This document shows, piece after piece, positions 6,101-14,443 of a DNA stretch of 16,028 nucleotides. This DNA is from Caldifarciminota bacterium (GTDB taxonomy: Bacteria > Hydrothermota > Hydrothermia > B15-G9 > WFZT01). Under the pieces are notes generated by a model that was not told where the DNA came from, searched no databases, and was given only the letters and a program-made list of their open reading frames with translations. How positions within the stretch are numbered: position 1 is the stretch's first letter; the number at the start of each line of letters is the position of its first letter. The stretch spans positions 1-16,028 of the forward strand of contig JALSOY010000064.1 in NCBI GenBank assembly GCA_026986235.1, read 5' to 3'. Position numbers and translations under genes: made by a program.

Positions 6101-9100
6101 AAGGGCTGTATTTTCCGATAGCTTCCTTCTCTCGTGGGTTCCCGATTTCGGTGTCTCGGCCGGCAGGGTTGACTTTTATCTGAACGATAGAAGGGTGGCG
6201 TGGCTGGATTCCCACGGTTTCCACCCGGAGTTCACGGGAATTATACCCATACCGGCGAAGCTCCCCATACCAGATACAACCATTGCCTACATAAAGCTCA
6301 AGGAAAATGATTCACTACTGATCCACTTCAGTTATGTGGGAGACACCCTGAGACTTTACACAGAGGAGGGCCATCCTGTTTACATCTATGTCCCGGCACT
6401 CAGGATGGGTGACTTTGTGCCCAACTTTGGAGTGGAGTTTGATGTTAAGGTGAATCCCACCTCGTTTGAATTCCTTGATGGTGACATACACGCAAGGCCT
6501 CCAGAGGGGATAGATACCCTGTTTACGCTCACCAGACTGGGAATCCCCCTCGGTATCCGTGGCTTTGACTACATCAACCAGAACGGGACATACGGGATTC
6601 TGATCTCCGGCTCCTTTGTCCTGCCCTCCATCCTCGACAGCCTTGAAATCGTCTTTGATAGTTTAACAATTACCAATGAGGGACTTTCGGGAACCGCCCG
6701 TGTGGGAGAGGTTTACGATACCCTCACACCCGGAGCGACCTTTATAGACTCCATCGTTCTGGGGAACTTCATAACATTCAGGGTAAACGGAGCAGAAATA
6801 TCATTCTCTCCTTTAAATGCAAGGTTTTCAGGTGACATTGTTCCGGGTTTCTTTGAGGATCAGAACGGAAGCAGGTTCCCGATTCACTTTGTGGCAAGTG
6901 TGGGAACAGAGGGGCTGGACTTCAATTTCGACTATCCGGATTCACTGCCAATCTCACTTGCAAACTTTGCGCTTCAGGAGCTTGAGGGGCATCCGCCCTT
7001 AGATATTACCGTAGGCGACACCCTCGCCCTTGAGCTTTCAGGCGTCCTCTCACTTCCTTTCCTTGGTGACAGTTTCCAGCTCTCCATCACGGGGCTGAAG
7101 ATCATGAGCGTTACTCCCTATGTGGTGTGTCCTGACATCAGCTACCCCTCACCTGAGCAGTTTTTCAGACTCTTTGGTACGACATTCGGGCTCATGGACA
7201 TAGTGAAAAATGGCACGACCTATCATGCCCTTTCCTTCGGATACAGAGATGGGGCCTTCTCCATCAAGATGTCGGGTATGTTTGAGTTTCTGGGAGATAC
7301 CATCACATTTACCAACCTGACGGTGGATACAAAGGGGAACTTCTCCTTCGATTATGTGAATCTGCTCTCCCACCCCGACACTCTGATAGATCCATACTGG
7401 ATTGTGGACACGGTGATGATAACCATGGATAGTTTGAAGGTGGCAGGATCAGTCAATCTTCCACCTCCCTTCGACGAGACAGGTGCCCAGAGGTATTCCT
7501 TCACCGTTGGATTTGACGGAAGTATCAGGGGAGGGGCAAATGTTAAACTCATAGACGAGACGCCGGGTCTTGGTGGCAATGACAGGAGCGAGTTTGACTT
7601 CTTCATAGGTACCATGGACATAAACTATCTTGCCCTGAATATAGACTTAAGTGACCTTGACAACTGCGGTGTTGCTGCCATCTTTTACTTCTACTTCGAT
7701 GAAAACAGGGTCATCAAATTCGGTAACAAGGACGGCAGAAACATCTCACCCGGTCTCACCATACACTTCAACGGGGACTTTGAATGGGGAGACCTCGACA
7801 TCCCTCAGGGTAGCATTCCGGACATAGACTGGGAAGTTTTCAGGATGAACATAACGGATGTGAGTGCCTCAGGATCCGGCGGATTCGAGCTCTGTCTGTC
7901 CGGTAGTTTGAGCCTGAACATCTCCACAGTCGAGGGTGGTATTGACTTTTCTGATTTCAGGGTGAGAACAGACGGTCATGTGGACTTTCCAAGGATCACC
8001 GGAGCCAACCTGACCATTGCAAACATGATGGATCTGAGTATAACGGAGATAAATTACTTCCAGCTTGACCACGACACCACGATTCAGGTTCCCACCGTAA
8101 CCCTACCCACGCATAGTGATTCCGGTTCACAGGGAACGAGGCCGATTACACTGAGATCGTACTTTTCATTTGGTCTTACTCTGACACTCAACATAGGTGG
8201 AGCAGGTGGAGGTGGTGGGGTTGATCAGTTCGTTGCCTACAGGAAGAGTGACGGCACACCGGGATTTGTCGTGAAAGATGCGCACTTTGCCGTTCCACAG
8301 GTGTTCGACGCTCACCTCAACATGGAATTTGAGGGTGGCGAAGACTACAGATTTTTGTTCGTGGGGCAGGCGAACATGCCCGCGGCGAACAACACCGAGG
8401 TTCTCGTCATAGGAAAGCTTGCACACACGGACGCAGGTCCGAGTTTTGGCGCCTTTATAAGCGTGTCAACCGAGATTGACATCATACCGAGGCTCGTGAT
8501 ACTGAGCAGCGTGGGTGGTGGATTCTTCTACAATCCAGAGCCCGAGGACATAGAACTTGTGAGAAGCAAAGCCGGGCTGACCGGACCTCCATTCGACACG
8601 ATAAGTGTACAGCCGGCGAGATTCGGCATACTGTTTTACGCAGGTGTGAGGGTGGTATCAGAATGGGCAGCCGAAGGAAGAGCCCTCGTTACCATCACCG
8701 ACAGGGAGTTCACCCTGAGTGCAAAAGTCGTCGTACTCCACATGCAGGATAAAATCACTGGCTATGCGTACCTCGGCGTGGGATTCCAGGACTTCTACGC
8801 AGTGGGGCTAATGGGGATAAAGGTGGACATAGCGTCTCTGATCAGCGGACAGAGTGACATTAGCATATATGTTTACGACGAGGATGCCTGGGGTATAATG
8901 GGAGACATCGACATAAAGCTCTTCAGGTTTATCGATCTCGAGAGCAGTCTCTTTGTGGGCCCACCTGGATTTATGCTTGAGAACAGAGCCAGATTCGGCT
9001 TCGACATCTGGTTGATAAGTATCTCTGCAGGATTTGAGGGTGACATCTGGTATGTGCGGAGTGTATCCTGGGGCGCATATTTCAAGGCCTATGTAAGTGC

Positions 9101-12100
9101 CGAGATATTTGGTGGTCTTGCCGCTGCAAGGGGATGGCTTGAAGCCTGTCTCCTGGGTGAACCGAGGTTTTACCTCTACGGTGTTGCTGGCGTGGAGGTT
9201 AGTGTGATTGGCATCTCAAAGAGTGCCAGTGTTTGGGCAAAGATCTCAAGTGACGGAATTGACGGTGGATTCGGACGGGATCCAGAGATGGAAGACCTCA
9301 TTGAACAGGCAAGAAACACTGCAGAGGAGATGGAGGAGGCAAAGCAGGAGGTTCAGGACGCCATCGCCTCGGCACAGGTGGCAGTCCTCATGCTATCACC
9401 TGAAGAGCAGGCAAGGGTCTTTTACTCAGTTTTCACCAGCGAATTCAGGTACAGGGGAAGTCCGCTGTACCAGGCCCTGCTCGATGTTGAGGAAACGAGA
9501 GGGGGGCTTGAAGGGCTGGAGATAGTTCCTATTCAGTTTGTCGCAAACAGAATTTACAGTGGACAAAATTCTCCATACGGGGATACAACGGAGATAGTCC
9601 TTGCCAGAATGAGACTCCAGAACTACATCAACAGGATTGATAGGCTCAGAGGACGGGTAAACATGCTCATCTCGTCCCTGAATGTAATCGTTGATTCCGT
9701 CCAGCAGGCAGGCCTGACAGGTTTAGGTGAAAGCCCGGTAAACGACAAAAGGATCCACATGGATGCCCTTCAGGTTACGATCTCAGGTGGCAGGGCACAG
9801 GTAAACAGTACTCCCACCTTTTCCATTGACGAGAACACCCTCAACCAGAACACGATGCGTGCCAGGCAGTACGAAGAACAGGTAAGAGAGACCTACATGC
9901 AGGTTATGACCAGAATAAATCAGATTGAGGATGCACTTCAGAGGATAGAAAGTATCCTCTCAGAGGAGGTTATGGACACGCTTTTAAAGAGTTACACACT
10001 GGCAGAATTCGAGAATTCAAGATACTTCTCAGAGCTTGTTAACTACATCAAGAGGTTCAGGAGGTGGGTTGAGGGTCACAGGTCATGGCTCGAATCACGA
10101 CACAGTTCCATCAGGTATGCCGTTCTATCCAAGACCACGAGAATCAGCAACAACAGGACACAGGCCACGCATACCCTGAAATCCCTCGTTAGAAGGAGGA
10201 AACTTCTTGAGTATAGTATTCTATATCACAGGGACATCGTGGCAAGAGATTCTGCCTACAACGAGTTTATCAGTCAGACGAGAAGTTTTACGCCTGAACA
10301 GTGGATAGAGATGTGCGATTCCACAGGTATGGAACTCTGGTACAACATCCCTTACAACGGCCTTGCCTATATGGATTCTATATTCCAGGCGTATTACGAC
10401 ACGGTGCTCACCCTTTACGATGAGTCCATAGACTCCATAGAGAGACCCCACGAGGCGATAACTGAGGCACTTGACCGGGTTTACGAAGTTACCCGGATGT
10501 TGGGTGAAGTCCTTTACGACCTTTACGACAGGATGATCGTCTGGCTTGAGGGAGTTTCGTCGGATACCACAGTTGCGCCACCGATGACTGGTAATCAGGC
10601 GGTGGTGCGGTTCCCCAACGGTGGACAGATCGTCCTGACGAGATTACCCGGTCCTGGCGGCACCATCTATTATCAGGCACTTATAAACCTTTACATGCAG
10701 AAGATAGATTCTCTGGCGTACCTCGTAACACCACCACACATAAGGGGAATTGCGGTGGAAACTGCCAATAGAGGGTTTATGGCACCCACAATCTTCTACT
10801 GGAACTATTCACATCCTGGAGGTATCGACGCAATCAGGGACATATCTTACAAAATCGTTCCTGCCTCCCGTTCCCCCTACCTCTTCAGCTTCAGGTCCAC
10901 GGGAAAGAGGGAAATTCTTACAGGGAATCAGGAGAATTTTTACAGCTACTACTTTTTCCAGAGAAGAGATGAGGCATCACAGACCTATAGGTTTTACCTC
11001 CGGGTGAGAACCGCTCTCGGCTACTCCCAGACGAAGTGCGTACCCTTTACCGTTTACTACGATACGGCAGGTGGAGGAATGGGATCAAGCCACTCTTACG
11101 CCGTGCCTGTTGACACCACTCCTCCGGTGATAACCTCCCTCGACTTTCCGCGGTACAGAAGGAAGGTCGTGGGACCTCATAGGGTTTCACCGGAGTTTTA
11201 CACATCATCCACATCAGAACTCTATGCTGAGTGGAATGGAGTTGACCCCGAATCGGACATAGAGGAGTATGAGCTGATGCTCGAGAGGATTTACTCTGTA
11301 TTCAACTACGACCCTGTAACTCGCATGGCCTACAGGATTACCCTCAGTGACACACTGGTTCCCTGGAGATCTGTTCACGGCCTTACGAGATACACCTTGA
11401 GGAGTATATCGCTTCAGCATAACCAGACTTACAGGCTATCGGTGAGGGCGAGGAACGGAGCTGGACTCACAGGGCGACCACTTTCGAGACTGGTCAGGAT
11501 CGACACAACGCCGCCACCTCCACCGTCACCCTACACCGGTTTCTACATCCCGCCTCCATTGCACTTTGTGGGAACCCCTGTACCACCAAGGATCCACCTG
11601 AAGTTCACTGTCAATCAGGACCCGGAATCTCAGGTAAAATACCTCTTCTACAAAGTTGACACGGTTCCGCACAGATTTTACGACGGTGAGGGCTGGGACA
11701 CACTCCGTCCTTCCGAGAATTTAATCAATATAGTGGGTAACCCTGTACACTACCTGGATACATTCTACATCAGCATAGTATCTGAAAACATCGTGGGACT
11801 CATCAGCGATTCAGCCTATGTATCACCTCCCCTCGTTCCCCACGATCCAACACCACCTGAGAGATTCTCCTTTGAGCCCCGGGATAACTTTTACGAAAAC
11901 AGGTTCCTCAGAGCCACCGACTCGATTACCATAAGGTTTATTAGGTTATCAAACGACCCTGAAACAGGACTGAAGAGGTACCTCTTTGGCGTGGGGAGAT
12001 CTGGGAACGGGCCAGACATAACGGATTACTACGAGAGCATTAGCCCCGAAGATGTGGGGTCATCCGGGATCGTGAGTTTGAAATTCGATACCTCCGCAGT

Positions 12101-12494
12101 GAGGGACGGAGAGAGAATATTCCTCTTCGTCATGGCAGAAAACAACGAGGGACAGACGACAACTTCAGCTTACGGACCACTGATCCTGGATAAGTCACCC
12201 CCACCGGAACCTGAGATTTATTCTGTCGAGTACAACCACAATACCCTCAGATTGAGATTCCGGTATTCCGACGATCCACAGAGTGGAATACTCAATGTGG
12301 GATACATGATAACTGACTCAAGGGGCAGACCTGTGGGAGACTTCCAGAGGATACCCGGAGTGTCCCCGGGAGACAATTCCGTCGTAGTGAGAACCTCCAG
12401 TCTGGCACCTGGAGTGTATAAGTTCAAACTCGTTGTGACAAACAGGGTTCACCTGAAGTCCGAGGCATCCTGCAACCTGGAGGTGAGAAGATGA
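3150..12494 (+). CDS. Giant secreted multidomain protein (3,114 aa), TANFOR-like N-terminus, beta-repeat body, helical segment, FnIII-like tail
   Basis: The function is unknown. The N-terminus MWRSFCTLFIVGIIQAGD is a short signal peptide, with cleavage likely after IIQA. An in-frame TAA at 3108-3110 limits the start to this region. Residues about 20-147 (NPSPYLSDWQSHPG, later RFPEGTYTFCIRLLSYPDG) and the FnIII-like module at about 148-260 (PPTLLTPANNDTV, then LEDGHSYVWQVQSLD) resemble the N-termini of large Bacteroidota surface proteins that I recall as TANFOR-type. Residues about 265-1680 are irregular beta repeats of the style DSLxIxxxGLSGxxxV, including a Phe-rich stretch at about 590-665. 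A Gly-rich hinge near 1685 leads to about 1700-2040, rich in alternating strands (SVGGGFFYNPEP near 1786). Residues 2043-2465 are helical with coiled coils. About 2520-2650, 2652-2780, 2784-2895, 2897-3010 and 3012-3114 are FnIII/Ig-like modules separated by DTTPP-type linkers. It is first in an operon and overlaps the next gene by ATGA. The reading frame is intact. Location is probably the periplasm or cell surface. Confidence 0.9.
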   Translation: MWRSFCTLFIVGIIQAGDWSIDLNISPNPSPYLSDWQSHPGTATLTITYTGTGPAQVQLSGSISRNGTVIAQGTSEVLSFSGPETRIISNEQMVTWTDVSYSTTLEEQIVRSGRFPEGTYTFCIRLLSYPDGNELAGDCESYTIVLPRPPTLLTPANNDTVNLPFPVFTWTPLTAPPTYTIHYRISIWEMIQGQTPDQAASGFPIFVDTVDFTMFTYPVDAPELEDGHSYVWQVQSLDSIYQPFGENQGRSDIFAFTYSPVVGPPSRLGDTLTIIEDAAYLVISGLNIEETPTSYILSGNASLLLPVLTGVPPITVGVSNLEVSKNDLSIVGGSFNAPSLDPSIFPQVITGAFLRITGLGFDASSGFSFTGEFHLPDNLGIPDFSIPGSLTLDRHGLHGTLSKTAPEGSSLFSLGSGMLGLDITGVELHFSAPVVSLQGKLHVFDTTLNFRIDTLSLDGTDITGKLKVNGPLTLPLVPGSDLVTIRMDSIRGNFSTGGSSLNLYGGFGMRLSSGTCGGDLVLNLTNTGISLNSFHADCDSLLSDLDLGWVHINFRNLDLASLSYSQENGWDFNLNLDVRFSFPYLDSLRLPWLSGISLGTDGFHFPDIDLSNLNLPAFNFGGFGLRPLGFRMADFTFPWFNWSEGMPTGFNFSFDFEFTMPHLPESFPECIRLPDIRVNDVSFSEGRLSFDLPLKVINPPGCRIPLGDSVFFNILQLTGSFSAQFEGGNFDVNGGVDVSGNLSLPSIMVCESGSGQIDLTSFTLHFDSEGHLSGSVENIIPSCPIRFGPFQIRITRSDIDFRVSGGEQEVVFALDGTLRLPSPTPGDTIEASGNLVLELVHFRLIDGSIRITEPFVWNIPSESPVLAIRVDSARIDTAGFHIDGSGNLLLAEGYSVGVNFNHLVLDLRDFNVKSGSANFTSSFAFRIDMSGGGMVWSAVQAGAQLLGQGILLNLPENISLRQGGIAIRDTSEVQIIWNQTTYTVRAVFSDSFLLSWVPDFGVSAGRVDFYLNDRRVAWLDSHGFHPEFTGIIPIPAKLPIPDTTIAYIKLKENDSLLIHFSYVGDTLRLYTEEGHPVYIYVPALRMGDFVPNFGVEFDVKVNPTSFEFLDGDIHARPPEGIDTLFTLTRLGIPLGIRGFDYINQNGTYGILISGSFVLPSILDSLEIVFDSLTITNEGLSGTARVGEVYDTLTPGATFIDSIVLGNFITFRVNGAEISFSPLNARFSGDIVPGFFEDQNGSRFPIHFVASVGTEGLDFNFDYPDSLPISLANFALQELEGHPPLDITVGDTLALELSGVLSLPFLGDSFQLSITGLKIMSVTPYVVCPDISYPSPEQFFRLFGTTFGLMDIVKNGTTYHALSFGYRDGAFSIKMSGMFEFLGDTITFTNLTVDTKGNFSFDYVNLLSHPDTLIDPYWIVDTVMITMDSLKVAGSVNLPPPFDETGAQRYSFTVGFDGSIRGGANVKLIDETPGLGGNDRSEFDFFIGTMDINYLALNIDLSDLDNCGVAAIFYFYFDENRVIKFGNKDGRNISPGLTIHFNGDFEWGDLDIPQGSIPDIDWEVFRMNITDVSASGSGGFELCLSGSLSLNISTVEGGIDFSDFRVRTDGHVDFPRITGANLTIANMMDLSITEINYFQLDHDTTIQVPTVTLPTHSDSGSQGTRPITLRSYFSFGLTLTLNIGGAGGGGGVDQFVAYRKSDGTPGFVVKDAHFAVPQVFDAHLNMEFEGGEDYRFLFVGQANMPAANNTEVLVIGKLAHTDAGPSFGAFISVSTEIDIIPRLVILSSVGGGFFYNPEPEDIELVRSKAGLTGPPFDTISVQPARFGILFYAGVRVVSEWAAEGRALVTITDREFTLSAKVVVLHMQDKITGYAYLGVGFQDFYAVGLMGIKVDIASLISGQSDISIYVYDEDAWGIMGDIDIKLFRFIDLESSLFVGPPGFMLENRARFGFDIWLISISAGFEGDIWYVRSVSWGAYFKAYVSAEIFGGLAAARGWLEACLLGEPRFYLYGVAGVEVSVIGISKSASVWAKISSDGIDGGFGRDPEMEDLIEQARNTAEEMEEAKQEVQDAIASAQVAVLMLSPEEQARVFYSVFTSEFRYRGSPLYQALLDVEETRGGLEGLEIVPIQFVANRIYSGQNSPYGDTTEIVLARMRLQNYINRIDRLRGRVNMLISSLNVIVDSVQQAGLTGLGESPVNDKRIHMDALQVTISGGRAQVNSTPTFSIDENTLNQNTMRARQYEEQVRETYMQVMTRINQIEDALQRIESILSEEVMDTLLKSYTLAEFENSRYFSELVNYIKRFRRWVEGHRSWLESRHSSIRYAVLSKTTRISNNRTQATHTLKSLVRRRKLLEYSILYHRDIVARDSAYNEFISQTRSFTPEQWIEMCDSTGMELWYNIPYNGLAYMDSIFQAYYDTVLTLYDESIDSIERPHEAITEALDRVYEVTRMLGEVLYDLYDRMIVWLEGVSSDTTVAPPMTGNQAVVRFPNGGQIVLTRLPGPGGTIYYQALINLYMQKIDSLAYLVTPPHIRGIAVETANRGFMAPTIFYWNYSHPGGIDAIRDISYKIVPASRSPYLFSFRSTGKREILTGNQENFYSYYFFQRRDEASQTYRFYLRVRTALGYSQTKCVPFTVYYDTAGGGMGSSHSYAVPVDTTPPVITSLDFPRYRRKVVGPHRVSPEFYTSSTSELYAEWNGVDPESDIEEYELMLERIYSVFNYDPVTRMAYRITLSDTLVPWRSVHGLTRYTLRSISLQHNQTYRLSVRARNGAGLTGRPLSRLVRIDTTPPPPPSPYTGFYIPPPLHFVGTPVPPRIHLKFTVNQDPESQVKYLFYKVDTVPHRFYDGEGWDTLRPSENLINIVGNPVHYLDTFYISIVSENIVGLISDSAYVSPPLVPHDPTPPERFSFEPRDNFYENRFLRATDSITIRFIRLSNDPETGLKRYLFGVGRSGNGPDITDYYESISPEDVGSSGIVSLKFDTSAVRDGERIFLFVMAENNEGQTTTSAYGPLILDKSPPPEPEIYSVEYNHNTLRLRFRYSDDPQSGILNVGYMITDSRGRPVGDFQRIPGVSPGDNSVVVRTSSLAPGVYKFKLVVTNRVHLKSEASCNLEVRR

Positions 12495-14443
12495 AGCGCC
12501 TCCTTGTCTTTTTGATTTTCGGCCTGAGTTTTGCAAAAGAGACACCTCTCTTTGTGGTTCTCACAAAGTCGGATACAAACTTCATCATTCTTACGAAAAC
12601 ACCTCTCTTCGGCGCTGAAGTTTACAGAAAAGGCAAGGGTGGAGAGTTTAAAAAGCTGACGCAAACCCCTCTAAAACCCGCCTCCACTCCAGAGGAGGTG
12701 AGGGCAATCCTGGGAGACGACTTCGATTACATCGCAGAGATCGTTGGCGCAACCGACGAGATGCGTCTCCTCTACAGACTGAAGTACAGTTCGTTCAGGG
12801 GAACGATAATGTCTTTTCTGAACCTCAAAGTGGCAAAGCTCCTTGGCAGATTGTTTCTCGATTATCCAATAAAACAGGGTGAGACCTACACCTACAGGGT
12901 CGTTTTTCTCAGGGTCAGGGGCGAAGGACCGTCTGAAACGAGAAAGTTCAGGGCAAGGGAGATTATTCCGAAACCACCGGAGAAGATTTCTGTTGAGCCC
13001 GGGGACAGAAAGGTTGAGATCAGGTGGAAGTACCGTGAGTGGAAGGGGGATTTAAACGACCTCGTCATCGCATTCAACATCTACAGAAGAGAAAAAGGGT
13101 CAAAGGAACTCACGAAGATCAACCCTGTCCCCATTTTGAGGCAAAATCAGGGTAAGTTCTCGTTTACGGATTACAGCGTTGAAAACGGAAGGTCCTACGA
13201 GTATCTCATCACGGCCGTTGATGTGATAGGAAGGGAGAGCCGTACATCGGCGCCGGTTTCTGCTGTACCGATTGACAGGACACCCCCTGTTCCACCTACA
13301 GGACTCGTGGCTATGGATCACAGGGGCAGGGCAGTCCTCAGGTGGAACATGTCCCTTGACCTCGATGTCGCGTACTACAATGTTTACAGAAACACCTACA
13401 TCGGTGAGAAGTACAGAAAAGTCAACAAAAACCCCATACCCTTTGACAGCACGGTGTTTGTGGATTCAACCGTCCTCCCCGGTAAGAGGTATTTCTACGC
13501 AGTTTCTGCAGTGGACAGTGCGGGGAACGAAGGTAAGAAGTGTAACCCCGTGATAGTGCACATAAGAGACACTTTTCCACCGGCACCACCCACGAACATG
13601 AAGGCCGTTTACAGAAACGGAGTTATAAAGGTCACATGGTCTCCCTCAAAATCAAAAGACATCCTGGGCTACTTCGTACACAGGGGAACGGTCAGGAAAC
13701 TGGTTCCGAAGATCAACATCTACCCACTACCACCCACGACGACGACCTATGTGGATAGTGGATACGGCGGGAAGGGGTTTGCCCCGGGCAGGACCTACTA
13801 TGTGGGTGTGACTGCCCTTGACAGCTCGGGTAACGAAAGTGAGCTTCACCTCGTGAAGGTCACGGTTCCCGATTCTGAGCCACCTGAACCGCCCCTCGCA
13901 GTGAGCCTCTTTAACCTGAGAGATGGAAAGGTGCGAATTTCCTTTACCCCTTCGCCGTCCCTGGATAAAAAGTACTACATCGTCTATCGGATAATCGGGA
14001 AAAAGAAGGAAATGATCGCAAGACTCAACAAAGACACTCACACATACATTGACTCCACCGCCACACCTGGACTTAAGATTCACTACGAAATCACCACAGT
14101 TGACACGGCGGGTAACGAGGGTAAACCGGTGGTTTCGAAGGTGATCGTCGTCAGGGAAAAGGTCCCGCCAGATCCCCCCGGCTCACCAGAGGCTATCGTT
14201 ACCGAAAAGGGAGTAAGGATTACATGGAAAAAATCACACGCAACTGATGTCGTGGGTTACTATGTTTACCGCTCAAGGTATCCAAACGGTAGATTTGAAA
14301 GATTGAACTCAAAACCCATTAAGAAACTGTCCTTTCTGGACAGGAAGGGTAAAAAATACCACTTCTACAGGGTATCGGCGGTGGACGAATCGGGCAACGA
14401 GGGTATTTCCAGGACTTTCAGGCCCGGGATCGTGAAAAAATGA
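12491..14443 (+). CDS. Secreted fibronectin type III multidomain protein (650 aa)
   Basis: The signal peptide is MKRLLVFLIFGLSFAKET, with cleavage likely after SFA. The rest is a chain of FnIII-type beta-sandwich domains with linkers of the DxTPPxPPT kind: about 162-263, 265-360, 362-462, 464-556 and 559-648. Each ends in a family-typical block such as YFYAVSAVDSAGNEGK, YYVGVTALDSSGNESE or HFYRVSAVDESGNEGI. The first domain (about 17-155) appears to be a divergent FnIII split by a helical insert (STPEEVRAILGDDFDYIAEI to LKVAKLLGRLFL). FnIII chains usually serve adhesion or spacing; no catalytic motif is visible. The start overlaps the stop of the giant gene as ATGA, and its own stop overlaps the TPR gene the same way, so all three are co-translated. 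The C-terminus lacks a clear sorting domain. Confidence 0.9.
   Translation: MKRLLVFLIFGLSFAKETPLFVVLTKSDTNFIILTKTPLFGAEVYRKGKGGEFKKLTQTPLKPASTPEEVRAILGDDFDYIAEIVGATDEMRLLYRLKYSSFRGTIMSFLNLKVAKLLGRLFLDYPIKQGETYTYRVVFLRVRGEGPSETRKFRAREIIPKPPEKISVEPGDRKVEIRWKYREWKGDLNDLVIAFNIYRREKGSKELTKINPVPILRQNQGKFSFTDYSVENGRSYEYLITAVDVIGRESRTSAPVSAVPIDRTPPVPPTGLVAMDHRGRAVLRWNMSLDLDVAYYNVYRNTYIGEKYRKVNKNPIPFDSTVFVDSTVLPGKRYFYAVSAVDSAGNEGKKCNPVIVHIRDTFPPAPPTNMKAVYRNGVIKVTWSPSKSKDILGYFVHRGTVRKLVPKINIYPLPPTTTTYVDSGYGGKGFAPGRTYYVGVTALDSSGNESELHLVKVTVPDSEPPEPPLAVSLFNLRDGKVRISFTPSPSLDKKYYIVYRIIGKKKEMIARLNKDTHTYIDSTATPGLKIHYEITTVDTAGNEGKPVVSKVIVVREKVPPDPPGSPEAIVTEKGVRITWKKSHATDVVGYYVYRSRYPNGRFERLNSKPIKKLSFLDRKGKKYHFYRVSAVDESGNEGISRTFRPGIVKK

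Noticed and set aside
9943..9967. Hairpin AGAGGATA...TATCCTCT in the giant gene
   Set aside because: An 8-bp stem with a short loop is expected about once by chance in a window this size; it is not comparable with the 25-bp palindrome.
12200..12494. Type IX secretion C-terminal sorting domain on the giant protein
   Set aside because: The ending VVVRTSSLAPGVYKFKLVVTN is superficially similar to such domains, but the region begins with a PPPEPE linker and reads as one more FnIII/Ig-like module; the conserved sorting motifs are not clear.
13727..14083. A 118-codon minus-strand ORF opposite the FnIII gene
   Set aside because: It lies fully antisense to a clear FnIII-coding frame, with composition explained by the other strand; the same holds for the many ORFs antisense to the giant gene.
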